A DNA stretch of 64,000 bases from Pseudocercospora fijiensis CIRAD86 (Eukaryota > Ascomycota > Dothideomycetes > Mycosphaerellales > Mycosphaerellaceae). The notes below the pieces were generated by a model that made no database searches, was not told where the DNA came from, and was given only the letters and a program-made list of their open reading frames with translations. Made by a program: the position numbers and the translations under genes. Shown here in pieces: positions 1 through 9,990 of the stretch. The stretch's first letter is position 1; every line of letters begins with the position of its first letter. The DNA lies in assembly GCF_000340215.1 (NCBI RefSeq), contig NW_006921534.1:1203171-1267170 (forward strand), read 5' to 3'.

Positions 1-2168
1 TATTATATTCGAAAAGAATAAAGAGGCTGCGTTAGACGATATTCGGGAGATCCTCCGTAATACTCGCCGAGTAGCTATTGCTATCGATAGCTAGTTAAGC
101 CGGACTATAAGAGCCTCCTTCCTCTCGATTATGCTATACTTTATTAATTCGGATTAGAAACTCTAGGAACTTATAATCGGATTCCCTAAAATTCCAGGTT
201 CCTATACTAGTAAGGATATAGCGAAGCTTGTCTATACGGCAATAGATAGGGTTAGCGTAACAACGAAACTAATCTCGATTACTGCGGACAACGCTAGTAA
301 TAATCGAACATTGTATAAGGCGTTATATATACAATTCACTCGCATATGTCTTTGAAATCACTAATTGTATCGATAGGGTCGAGTGCGTAGAGGAGATTAC
401 AAGGTCTACAATCTAGCTTAATCTTCCGAATGTTAAGCTCGCTACGATTCCGGATACGCACGACAATACGCACGATAATAACGATAAAGAGGAGCCTATT
501 AATAGCCCTAGCCCTATTGAATCGGAGCCGACGTCGTTGCTAGTTGCATCCCTATAGAAGTTTCCCTGCCTCGCTTATATAGTTCAAATCGCGATCCGAG
601 CCCTCTTTAAGACGCTTAAAATTGCACTATTAAACGACGACTAACAGAAGATCCTAGATAAGGATAAAGCAAAGTCGAAAGTCGAGAAACTTATTATAGC
701 AATAAGACGGGATAAGGCAGAGAGCCTCGCTCTCGTTTTATATAAGGTATAACTTTTGTCCGTAGCCGGCACCTATAGCCGGCAACCTAGTATAGTTCTA
801 ACTCTTTTTCTCTAGCTTCGTCGTCTAGCAATATATACGAACTCGAGCTTACAGAGATGTAACCGATTCGAGGCTATTTAAAAGAACCTAATCGAGCGCC
901 CTAAAACCGATGCCTAGAATATCGCATAGAATAAGCGATAGCAAAAGCGGCCTCCTTAGCGCCTACTCCGTTTTACCTAAGACGTTAAGACCCGGTTCGA
1001 TTCGACTTTCTATATAGTTACGAGGGGATATACTTTAGTATTTACGTACCGCTCTCGAGATCTATTAGAGTTCCGAGGGTATTAAGTAGCTCGGCCTTAC
1101 CGCCGCCGAATAGCGCTAAGTAGAGTATCTCGTCGATATTAGTAAGCATTACGCGAAGGTTACTGCTACGATTAGAAGAACCCGAGGACCGACGATCTAC
1201 CTTGTCTTTACGTACTATAACTAGCTCTTTAACGAGCTCGAGGAAACCGCAGCCAAGCTAGCTAAGAAGAGCGTTCCCTAGAAAGTAGCTATAACGAAAG
1301 CTATAGACACCTCCTATGCTAAGTTGTATAAATATTATAGTGCTACCTTTGACTCGTTTAGGGATATCTATAGCGTTACGTACTTACTTAACCCGGTAGA
1401 AAAGGATATATACTAGCAGAGGCCGGAATAGAAGGCGGACGAGGTGTAGCCGAAGCATTACTAGACTATTCTAGAAAAGATGTTCTACGAGCGTCGGAAA
1501 GAAACTGGTCTAAATGCAGCTCCTACAAAGAAAAAGAAGGTTTAGAAGGCTCCGACATTATACCTGTTTCGTAGGTAGGAAGTAGAGGCAGAAGAGGAAG
1601 CAACTACTAAAGTAAATAAGGAAGAGTTCGATCTCTATCGGCGCGCGAGTAAGTACAAACCCGTAGGCTCGGAAAGAGGGCTAATAATCTCTAGATCTTA
1701 CCGGTCTTCTAGACGAATTCGGAGACGATATTCTCGCTATATAGCAGCGGTTAGAGCCTAAGTTTCTAACGATAGCGTCGGTCGCTTAGGACGTCCTCGC
1801 TATCCCGAGCGCAGGCATAGGCTATAAGAGGTCTTTTAGTATCGCTCGTTACTAGGGCTGCTTTAATCGAACATACTCGCCTACTACCTTCGAATCTATT
1901 ATAGTATTCCGATACTATCTCCTCTACTAGAATCGCTAAGGCAGGTTACTAAAGATTATGCTAAAGGAGTTGATCGAGGAATTAGAAAACCTTAAGATCG
2001 AAGAAACCTAGGAGCGCGAAGAGAATGCGAAATTTAGTCTAAGCGAAACCCTAATTAGCGATAACGAAGAGGAGGAGGGCGGAGGCAGAAGGCGATACCG
2101 GGTCGAGAAGCGGAAACGTATATAGGCTTAGAGCAGCTTTAAGGAGACGAAGCGTTTACGTATAAGGT
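1..2168 (+). pseudogene. hAT-family DNA transposase, RIP-degraded, 5' end outside window
   Basis: Cut-and-paste transposase of the hAT superfamily. Reading through RIP stops, the frame shows in order: an RNase H-fold start I-A-I-D-S-W near 77-94; the conserved T-A-D-N-A-S-N-N block at about 281-304; F-P-C-L-A-(H/Y)-x-V-Q at 561-587, the usual C-x-A-H-x-x-Q site; D-V-K-T-R-F-D-S-T at 981-1007; an acidic segment; and the C-terminal hATC dimerisation block (D-V-L-A-I-P-S-A-G, then R-S-F-S-I-A-R) around 1,785-1,860. A likely intron (GT at about 749, AG at about 814) separates two coding parts. Stops at former CAG, CAA and TGG codons make it inactive. No terminal inverted repeats were identified, so the element ends are unknown. 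Family assignment is firm; completeness is not. Confidence 0.85.
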
Positions 2169-2639
2169 AATATAGCCGGCGTATGTAGCCGGTATATGTC
2201 CGAAATGTGTTTCGAATTCCTAGGACCTAAACAGACTAGTTGCTATAGCAACCGACCCCGCTTACCTACGGACTATTTCTAATTCTCTATTCGCTCTTCC
2301 TCTCCTTCTTCCCTTTCCCTATATTCTTAAAGATAAACATGCCTTAAGGATTCGGCTCTTCGGGCCTTCCTAAGCCGGCTGCCTCCCCTTCCTTAAGCTA
2401 CTATCCTTTATTCGAATCTAACGATAACCTAATAAGGCGGTTTAATAGAAGACTATTTGTTCTAGAAGGCAAGAAGCATTAATGTCTCCCTACGATTATA
2501 TGCTTATTAATTTTCTAGGTCCTACCGATATGCCCTCGTCGCTTAAACGCGTAGATAAATATCTTTAGAGGCTAAAGGGCAAGGGTAAAGCAAGCTAAGT
2601 ATAGGGAGACCGTAGCGAGAACGAGATATCGGAAGAGCA

Positions 2640-3140
2640 AGGCTCTCCGTAGTATATACGAAGGAAGGGGGTTCCTCGGAAAACAGTACCGAAAAACAAG
2701 AAGGCTATAGGTAGATAGGAGAAGGCTAAAAAGAGTAGGCGGACGAAGACTATCGCGAAGAAAAGTTATCTTTCTATTAAAAGAAAGGGAATAAGGCAGG
2801 ACTCGACGATAAAGAAGCGGCGCTTTAAACTAGGTACTATTGCCCTTCGCTAGATCCGGCTTTTCTAAAACAAAAGAGGGACCGAGCTTTTAATCCCTAA
2901 GACTCCCTTCTAGCGACTCGTCCGAGAAATTACATTAGATTTTCGGTCTAGTATGCGATTTACGGCTAAGGCGATTAGTGCTCTTTAGGAAGCTACGGAG
3001 GCATTTCTCGTAACCGAGCTTAAGCTTTCAAACCTCCTTGCTATCTATACGAAGCGGGTTACTCTTCAAAATAAAGATATATAGCTTCTAGCTAAAATTC
3101 GGCGTCGGTTTATAGCGGATTAGTTGGAAATTGTATTTAG
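2640..3140 (+). pseudogene. Divergent histone H3-like (possibly CENP-A-like) pseudogene
   Basis: One frame reads as a histone-fold protein of the H3 family. A long Lys/Arg-rich tail (about 2,653-2,820, rich in RRK, KKSRRTK and KKRRF) leads into G-T-I-A-L-R at about 2,836, then L-L-I-P-K-T-P-F and R-L-V-R-E-I-T around 2,890-2,935, A-L-(Q)-E-A-T-E-A-F-L-V around 2,980-3,010, and A-I-(H)-T-K-R-V-T-L-Q-N-K-D at about 3,040-3,080. These match alpha-N, alpha-1, alpha-2 and alpha-3 of H3. RIP has put TAG at former Gln/Trp codons. The tail lacks the canonical ARTKQTARKS start, and an N-K-R-G insertion precedes the LLI block; both fit a diverged or centromeric-type H3, but function is inference. Start and stop are not defined. 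Confidence 0.7.
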
Positions 3141-3219
3141 TCGTTAGATTAACCTAGGAGGAGGCCCATTTTCGCATCCTTTTACCGGCTACAGGTGCCG
3201 GCTACATTTCTGATTTTAT

Positions 3220-3690
3220 CTCCGCGCCGTCCCTAAATCTAAGGTACGAAGTAGAAACCTAGCGCTCTATATTCACCCGGCTCTTATAGAGACGAGCTAT
3301 ATTTAGATTAGTTTCTTCGCATATCGCGACCTAGCGGGTAGTAAGCGAAAGGGCGATAGAACGTTTATAATACGTCTCTATTCAGACCTAAAATACAAAG
3401 GTCCTAAGGAGCCCTAGCATCCTAACTATAAGGAGATTCTTTAGCATTAGCACTTTGATCCTCTATACTACGAGGCAGATAGCAAGCCTACGAGAGAGAA
3501 ACTTCAACGAGAAATTCTCTATAATACGTAGCGCTATTGCATAGCTACAGATACGCACTAAGTCCGGCAACTCGAAGAAGAATTAAGACAGCGTATTAGC
3601 GACCGAGGAGGAGATCGATAGTATACTAGTAGAGTCGAGGTCTTACAAGCGAAGTATAAGATAATATAGGCTCTTAGTCGTATAGAGTAA
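3220..3690 (+). other. Coding-like stretch, possible C-terminal extension of the H3-like gene
   Basis: After a GCCGGC-bearing stretch that may be an intron (about 3,150-3,230), one frame stays coherent apart from RIP-type stops. It reads R-D-L-A-G-S-K-R-K-G-D-R-T-F, then a charged, helix-prone segment with Q-L-E-E-E-L-R-Q-R, possibly a coiled coil. No known domain was recognised. Whether it belongs to the H3-like gene upstream or is a separate gene is unresolved. Confidence 0.35.
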
Positions 3691-4227
3691 CGTACTATAT
3701 AAATAACTAGGCGTACTACTCTTATTCACTTACGACCTATATCCTAGGATACTCTTATCGTACTTTTTATACTCTTTTCTAATACCTTACCTATAATCGC
3801 TCCGCGACAACCGAGTGAATATAAGCTATAGGATTTCCGCTCGGTACCTTAGCCTTCGAGATACGGCGGAGTTGATTCTCTATAATACGTAGCGCTATTA
3901 TATAGCTACAGATACGCACTAAGTCCGGCAACTCGAAGAAGATTTGAGACAGCGACCGAGTAGGAGAATAATAGTATATTAGTAGAGTCGAGGTCTTATA
4001 AGCGAAGCACGAGATAATATAGGCTCTTAGTCGTATAGAGTAACGTACTATATAAATAACTAGGCGTGCTACTCTTATTCACTTACGACCTATATCCTAG
4101 GATACTCTTCTCGTACTTTTTATACTCTTTTCTAATACCTCACCTGTAAGCGCTCCGCGACAACCGAGTAAATATAAGCTGTAGGGTTTCCGCTCGGTAC
4201 CTTAGCCTCCGAGATAGGGCGGAGTTG
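3514..4227. repeat. Direct tandem duplication, about 361-bp unit, two copies
   Basis: Unit 1 (3,514-3,874) and unit 2 (3,875-4,227) both begin ATTCTCTATAATACGTAGCG and end in GGCGGAGTTG, and align along their full length, with a short deletion in unit 2 near the AGACAGCG block. Most differences between the units are C/T or G/A, as expected if duplication preceded or accompanied RIP. The first part of each unit overlaps the coding-like stretch upstream. Confidence 0.85.
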
Positions 4228-4237
4228 AATTTAGAGC

Positions 4238-4513
4238 GATAGCCGGCACTCGTAGCCGGCACTCGTAGCCGGCATATAGAGACGGTAGTAGGCCTTTTCC
4301 TGCTAAATGACTAGCTTGTTTAGTATAGCCTACCTAATATTTCTTATATTTACTAGCAATAGGCCTAGGTTACTTATAAGATTACTATAGCTAGTAAAGG
4401 CATTACTAAAGAATATCTATACTATAGTAGGATACTATTATTACGCCGGCTATTCATTAAAAGGAGGCTTTCGCCTATTACTATGCCGGCTATATATGCC
4501 GGCTATATTTCAA
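4238..4513. repeat. AGCCGGC short-repeat clusters
   Basis: AGCCGGCACTCGT repeats lie at about 4,241-4,274, with further GCCGGCTAT copies at 4,444-4,452 and 4,493-4,513. They belong to the GCCGGC-centred family that recurs throughout the first 6.6 kb in both orientations. They sit between recognisable coding remnants rather than inside them. Confidence 0.6.
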
Positions 4514-4781
4514 AGTCTGCCGTACCTGCCTTTTTTAGCCGTGCCTGCCTTTTTTAGCCGTGCCTGCCTTCTTTCCTTACTCTAACGTCACTATAATATA
4601 GGCTTGCGCGAAGCTTACTCTATTACCTAGCGACACCGCGATACTACCGCTATATTCAACCTTCGCATCGATACCTATACCTCTACGCTCTATATCTACT
4701 ACCTCCGTAATACCCTCGCTCCGCGCGCGCCTTCGTACACCTTCGCAACGTACTTTTTTCCTCAATTCGACGACTTTTATA

Positions 4782-5490
4782 ATAGCGAGTCTACTTAACT
4801 AAGTTACGACGCCTCGTAAGAAGGGACCTGCTGCTTCTACGGATCGCAATAAGATCGGAAATAGTAGAACGAGTATAGTATATTAACGTAAGATAGCTAC
4901 TGCTACTACCGCTAGCTCCGGTACTAGAAAGGGCGTCGCGAGCAAGGCTCCGCGTAAGACAACGGCGGGCAAGGCTCCGCGCAAGACAACGGCGGGCAAG
5001 GCTCTACGCAAGACGACAACTAGCGCTTCTGCTACTAGTAGCAATCGTACGAAGCGTCGATAGCGCCTAGGAAGTAAGTCCTATTTATAGCCGGTAGCGT
5101 AGCCGGCAGCGTAGCCGGCAGCGTAGCCGGCAGCGTAGCCGGCATTCTTACTGTCTTTTTACTAATCCTTCTTTAGCCGTAGCCCTCCGTAAGATTCGGC
5201 AGTATTAGAAGAGTTCTTAGCTCCTAATCCGCAAAACTCCTTTCTAACGACTTGTTCGCGAAATTGCTTAGGATTATAGAACGGACCTTCGCTTCTAAGC
5301 CTCCGCGATAGGCGCCCTTTAAGAGGCTATAGAAGCCTACCTAGTTCGTATCTTCGAATGTATATTTCTCTTCTACCTCTTTTCGGACTATACTAATACT
5401 ATTTTAGCGGTTAACCTTATAGCTATCTACGCGAAGCGTATAACGATTATAGACAAGGATTTCAAAGCACTCGATTAGATTCTAAAAGGC
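4782..5490 (+). pseudogene. Histone H3-type pseudogene with two introns
   Basis: A probable ATG-to-ATA start at 4,782 opens a basic tail with S-R-T-S and three tandem G/S-K-A-P/L-R-K-T-T copies resembling the H3 KAPRK tail. Exon 1 ends at 5,073 before GTAAGT; an intron of 103 nt (5,074-5,176) ends in CTTTAG. Splicing there restores L-G-T-V-A-L-R-K-I-R, the classic H3 GTVALREIR block. Then come L-L-I-R-K-T-P-F, R-L-V-R-E-I-A, T-D-L-R-F and A-L-(Q)-E-A-I-E-A-Y-L-V. A second intron of 48 nt (5,360-5,407, GTATAT to TTTTAG, with a CTAAT branch site) splits the FE/VNL junction. Exon 3 reads A-I-(H)-A-K-R-(M)-T-I-(M)-D-K-D. In-frame stops are all RIP-type. The core is close to canonical H3, but the tail is expanded by repeats. 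The C-terminal end near 5,490 is approximate. Confidence 0.8.
5086..5145. repeat. 12-bp AGCCGGCAGCGT tandem repeat inside an H3 intron
   Basis: About five copies of AGCCGGCAGCGT occupy most of the first intron of the H3-type pseudogene. The reverse complement (GCCGGCTACGCT) occurs at 5,718-5,770 and 6,585-6,611, so the family is dispersed in both orientations. Confidence 0.8.
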
Positions 5491-5679
5491 TAGAATGTCT
5501 ACATTCGAGACGGTGCTAGGTAGGATAGATGTTCTAGTAGAAAGGATATTCGTAGTGTTATCTGTAAGCTTTTCTGTATACGAAATGAGCCGCTGTTATA
5601 CGGCGCTGTATACCGCGCTCTAAATACTCTCTAAGCATATATATATAGTATAGTATGCTTTATTAGCCGTACGGAATAG

Positions 5680-5772
5680 AAGTCTCTTAAAATCCCGTTA
5701 GTACTAAGGAGTAAAAAGGCCGGCTACGCTGCCGGCTACGCTACCGGCCACGCTACTAGCTACGCTGCTAGG
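5680..5772. repeat. GCCGGCTACGCT repeat with shared 5' flank
   Basis: A run of GCCGGCTACGCT-type units (5,718-5,770) is preceded by AGTACTAAGGAGTAAAAAGG. The same flank, AGTACTAAGGACTAAAAATG, precedes the 6,585 cluster, so the repeated unit is longer than the 12-bp motif and behaves like a small dispersed element. Confidence 0.6.
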
Positions 5773-6368
5773 TTTTTCAAAGAACTAAAAGAAGATAGAC
5801 ATTCCGGTTGATTTGTATTAGTTTAGATTTTTATAAAAAGAAAACAGGGAAAAATAAGGAAGGTTGAAGAGCCTAATAGTTATAGTTATAGGCACTATCC
5901 CTGTTTTCTAGAGCATATTATATACCTGCCTTCGCAACTCTACCTAATACTCCCTCTAAATATCCTTATACTCTACCTACTGAAAATTCAACTAGGTACC
6001 TAGACCTGTAGCTGCCTCTATATCTTTTACTATCTTCTATAGGTTGAAGGCCTCTTCTATAGCAGCCTCTACCTCCTTATACAACACGAAGTCACTACCT
6101 ACCCTACCCTTTATATCTCCCAAATAACTAAGAGTTCTAAGGAACGAACTAGCATTCGGCCTTAGTATAGCGAGTAACTAGTAGAACGTTCTATAGAGCT
6201 GCCTTATAGCTCTTTTATATACTATACCGATACCGAGGGAGGAGCTATCCTAGTACTTAATGTTGTCGAATAGTTCGGTAGGAAAGTGTATAAACTTCTT
6301 AAGGAGGAGGACTTCTAGGGAAATCGATAAGTTCTACCTAGATCTGGATAAAGACATTCTGCTAAGCA
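5773..6368 (-). other. Less-mutated region with coding-like minus-strand frame, unidentified
   Basis: CA and TG are commoner here than in neighbouring repeats. On the minus strand around 6,310-5,970 a coherent frame reads K-K-F-I-H-F-P-T-E-L-F-D-N and later S-F-L-R-T-L-S-Y-L-G-D with few stops. No family was recognised and no start can be assigned; it may be part of an older or lower-copy element. Confidence 0.3.
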
Positions 6369-6369
6369 G

Positions 6370-6447
6370 TTAGGGAATTGAACCGTAAACGAAAGGATGA
6401 AATTTATACCTAAGGAGTGCAGTTTCCGAACTGAACTATAATGCCTT
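6370..6447 (-). other. tRNA-like sequence (tRNA pseudogene or SINE head)
   Basis: On the minus strand a Pol III B-box match GGTTCAATTCC lies about 40 nt after an A-box-like TATAGTTCAGTTCGG. A TACGG/CCCTA T-stem can nearly form, but the acceptor arms (GGCATTA against ACTGCTT) and the anticodon stem do not pair. It is therefore a degenerate tRNA or a tRNA-derived SINE head, not a working tRNA. A (TG)n tract follows at about 6,449-6,464 on the plus strand. Confidence 0.35.
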
Positions 6448-6584
6448 GTATGTGTGTGTGTGTGCTTTTGATTAGTTAGTACCCTTAGCTAATTGTCTAT
6501 AGATTTGAGGTTATATAAGTACCTTTATACAACTACGTAGCCTAAGTAGGATTCGAAAATTCTATAAGTACTAAGGACTAAAAA

Positions 6585-6611
6585 TGCCGGCCACGCTGCC
6601 GGCCACACTGC
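6585..6611. repeat. GCCGGCCACGCT repeat
   Basis: Two units of the dispersed GCCGGC family, sharing the 5' flank AGTACTAAGGA(C/G)TAAAAA with the 5,718 cluster. Confidence 0.6.
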
Positions 6612-7509
6612 TAAGTCTTACAAAGGGCTTGCTTGAAGCTACGTATACATTCGTACACTTCTTAAAAACCGATAAATTATATAGTTCGAACTAGCTACTT
6701 ATATAGTTGCTTAGCAAACCAACCCAAACTAAACTAGAGTTTCGGCTTAGCAAACCAAACTAAACCAACCCGAACCACTGCGGGGTCTAGTTAAGTATTT
6801 AATTTAGCGCGGGCTAAGTAGCTTATTAGACTTGCTAAGTTAGCGGCAATAGAGGTCGTAGAATATAAACAGGCTACGAGGGCGCGGCCTTTAGAAGGGA
6901 AGCGTATATTAGGGCTAAAGAGGCTATACGTAATTAGTATATAACTAGGCTAAGTAAAGCTAGGGTCTTAGTGCCTTAGGCAGGGCTTAGCGCTTAGCAA
7001 TAGGCTAACTTGCCTACCTTCCTCCCTCTCCTCCTAGCTCCTTATCGAATACTACCTATACCGACTACTACCCTATCTACCTACTAATATACCCTTCTTA
7101 TACTAGTAGTCGTACGTATCTCTCTTAGCGGCATTATTATAGTATAGCACTCGGAAACGGTTAGAATACGCGTACGGGGCTCGAATATACGGTTATCCTC
7201 TATTCGACGACGATAATTAGGAAGAAACACGATAAAAACTACGTAAAAGTGCCCCTATTGCCTACCCCTGTACGGCTTAGAAGAGGAGGCGGCTCTGCGG
7301 ACCGTACTAACAAGTAAAAGCTAGGACATAGTACAATTAGTCGAGAGGTCGGTTACAGTAGTAGCTAAACACGCTAACACATTAGTGTATAGTTTCTCTA
7401 GTATATAAATTCGATAACAAAAGCTATTATAGATAAATATAGAAGCGCGTATAGGGTATCTCTATCTATAGCAATGCTATATACAAGCTCTAAAGTTATA
7501 AAGCATTAA
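6612..7509. other. Gene-free RIP-mutated stretch
   Basis: No protein family was recognised. The left part contains AACC/AAAC-rich direct repeats (6,715-6,770, with two TTAGCAAACCAA copies). The right part lies just downstream of the RBR remnant and may contain its 3' flank. Confidence 0.4.
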
Positions 7510-8720
7510 GGAGGTCGTTAGAGTCGTAGACCGTAATAGTTCGGTAGTCGTCGAGAAGCGTATTTGCACGATTTAAGGTAGGCATTATTACCTCTTATAT
7601 AGATACCGTTAGGTCCGCTATAATCGGCGAGGCAGATCTAGCAGAACTTATGCTTGCAGCGGCGGCCTAAAACGGTTAGCACGGGAGCGATAAGATAATA
7701 GAACAACTTACAGGTTATATAGTCGCAACTACTGTTCTTCTAAATCCTAGCAGTGCAACCTAGGCAAGGTCTCGATACTTCTTTAACCTTCTTTACGGAC
7801 AGTTCTTCCTCGCGGCGCTTTTCCGGCTCCCTTCGAAGGCGCTCGTAATATTTACTATAGGCTTCGCCCTCGTATATTAGGACCTTGCAGCTAAAGTAGT
7901 AGCAATACTAGCATTCTTAGCAGGTAAAGATGTAGCCGTCGGCTATTAATACGCCGGACTTGCAAGTACTATATAGGCAATCGACCTAATCCGGGTCCTA
8001 TTCTAAGTATAACTTAGCGGCCTTGTCTATAATCCTAGTACGAGTTAGTACTATTATAGCAACGTATATACGCGAATAGACTTACTTAGGTTCAATCCGT
8101 TCCGAGAAGAAGACATCTAGCTAGCAAATCTCGGCGACACTTACAATCTCGCCGCAGTCCGGATAGCTAAGTATGTTCTATTCTTTTCTTTTAAGTTCGG
8201 CATAAAGATGCTTCTCCTAGCAGGCATAGCAAACGCTGTAATCCTTAGCAGCTATAGTATATAGACGTAGAGGAAGCATATTAGTATCGAAAGTGTCGTA
8301 GTATATAGTGCATTCCTTATACTATATAACAGGCCGCTTTGCTAGTTCTAGCGACCCGATTAAGATAGGAGTAGAAACGCCGTAGAATCCCTACTTAGAA
8401 GTCGGTAAATTACGTTGTCGTACTTTCTTAGTCTTATTAATCTTAAACTTATTTCGAGGAGCTACTGCCTTAAAGGCGGGCTTAGGCTTTACTTACGGAT
8501 AACTCTAGCCGGGCTAGGGCTTAATTAGCCTAATCCTAAATAGTCTTCGGCGCTATCCCGAGGCTCCGCTTAATTCTTGCTCGACTCCGTCTAACCTACG
8601 GATCTTAGGAGTACGCGGCGGACTTTCTGTTAGATCTATAACCTCGCTCGTCGTAGTCGCGTTCGTAATATCGCTATGTTTGCGCTTGCCGTAACGAGGG
8701 AACAGATAGCTAGGATACAT
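7510..8720 (-). pseudogene. RBR (RING1-IBR-RING2) E3 ubiquitin-ligase-like pseudogene with SUMO-interacting motif
   Basis: RBR ligases take ubiquitin from an E2 on RING1, pass it to a RING2 cysteine and then to the substrate. The minus-strand frame starts at a preserved ATG (8,720-8,718). Near residue 30 is V-I-D-L-T-E-S-P, a typical SUMO-interacting motif. RING1 follows at about 8,300-8,150 (E-C-T-I-C/Y, then V-C-Y-A-C and S-C/Y-P-D-C-G-E-I). The IBR (about 7,980-7,870) shows T-C-K-S-G-x-L-I-A-D-G-Y-I-F-T-C and (Q)-E-C-(Q)-Y-C. RING2 (7,780-7,620) shows R-P-C-L-G-C, N-S-S-C-D-(H/Y)-I-T-C, and C-K-H-K-F-C-(W)-I-C-L-A-D-Y, which contains the catalytic-Cys region. Stops and Cys-to-Tyr or His-to-Tyr changes fit RIP. 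The 3' end is approximate. Confidence 0.75.
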
Positions 8721-9309
8721 AGCGGTAGGGTTAGCTATAGTTTATATAAGAAACGAAGGCCCCCTTACGGTAGCTCTATAGCTTCAAGTCGTAGACCGAC
8801 GTAGAAGACGTGAATTGCAGTCGTTAATAAAGACAGCAAGTAATATAGAGGATAGATAGAGGTAAAGCGCGAACGCCGAACGGGAACCCTACCGAGGTTT
8901 CGCCGGGAGGCAGGGGTATAAGCCTAGAATATAGACATAGACACCTCTACCGCTAGGCTGTTCCGTAACTCTGTCGGCTTCTATCTATTAACGCCTTATA
9001 TCCTTCTCCTTCGCTCTATTAGAAGGCCTACGCTATTTGCTTAATATACTACACTCTCGTCTAAGATTGCCTGTCTTCCCCGGTATAATTTAAAGCTCTA
9101 AACGCGTCTTTCGTATACGTACCTACTTCTACGGTAGCTGCAAACGTGAATATAATGCCTCCTAGCTACTCTAAAGAGCTAGTCTGTCCCGGATAGCAGG
9201 TTACTCCCGATAGTGTTAGTACGTCCTTATATAAGCGCGATTTCCGATATCGAAAATGCTACGACCGCCCCGGTAATCTGCGAGACAAATCTAGCAGAAT
9301 TCATGCCGG

Positions 9310-9990
9310 TATACAGAGCCTATATTAGGTTAGCAAAGCCTTAAGATAGGGCTAGGAAACAGTCCTTATATGTTATATAGTTACAGCCTCTACTATATAG
9401 TTAGTAAATATACGCTTTCCGGAACTAAACTACCTACTAATTCTTAATAATCTTAGCTTCGTATCTTAGATAAGCCTACGCATTCTCCTTAATGTGTTTC
9501 TTAGATGCTACCTCCTTTAGTAGCTGCCTAATCAATCGCGCCTTATATATCTTACAAGTCTCTTCGGTATACTAAGGTACTTTATAATAGATGTATTGCT
9601 TAAGCCTATAGGAGTTGTAAGACAGAATATCTCTATTAGCGTATATCTAGCTAGACTTGCACGTAGGTGTAATGCACTAATAGAAGTCTAAAGAGCTAGA
9701 CAACGCGCTAGCAATTTCTGCCTAAAGGTACCTAGGTCGCTAGTTAGTCTCGCGTTGCAGTCCTAGCGTATTATATATATACCTCTCGAAGGTTCTAGTA
9801 GGAGCGAACGCTCGAATATCTCTTTGCGATAGTACGTTACTATATTAAACATAAAAGATGCGATCGAAAGTCGTACTATCTAGCTATACCCGTAGCTACG
9901 AGGCCTAGTAGCTACGGTATATCGTAAATTCGTGCTCGTACGCACTACCGTCTAGCGCGGTTAGGAAGCTAGTACGCGGAAGAACTCTAT
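9310..9990 (-). pseudogene. Second RBR/IBR-domain pseudogene fragment
   Basis: Minus-strand remnant related to the RBR gene next door. An IBR-type segment at about 9,680-9,560 reads C-I-T-P-T-C-K-S-S-(Q)-I-(H), then S-(C)-N-S-(C)-R-L-K-(Q), and V-P-(W)-(H)-T-E-E-T-C-K-I-Y, the usual C-x4-C...PWHxxxTCxxY pattern. A helical linker follows, then a degenerate RING2 around 9,430-9,310 with S-R-G-C-N-(H)-I-T-(C)-K-D-C-F and a weak F-C-W-like tail. Several Cys/His/Trp/Gln codons are lost by RIP-type changes. RING1 was not identified with confidence, so this may be a partial gene. Same orientation as its neighbour and about 0.6 kb upstream of it in the direction of transcription. Confidence 0.6.

Noticed and set aside
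4577..4765. 62-codon minus-strand ORF near the H3-type pseudogene
   Set aside because: Checked for similarity to H4 or another core histone and found none; it lies upstream of and opposite to the H3 frame and has no other support.
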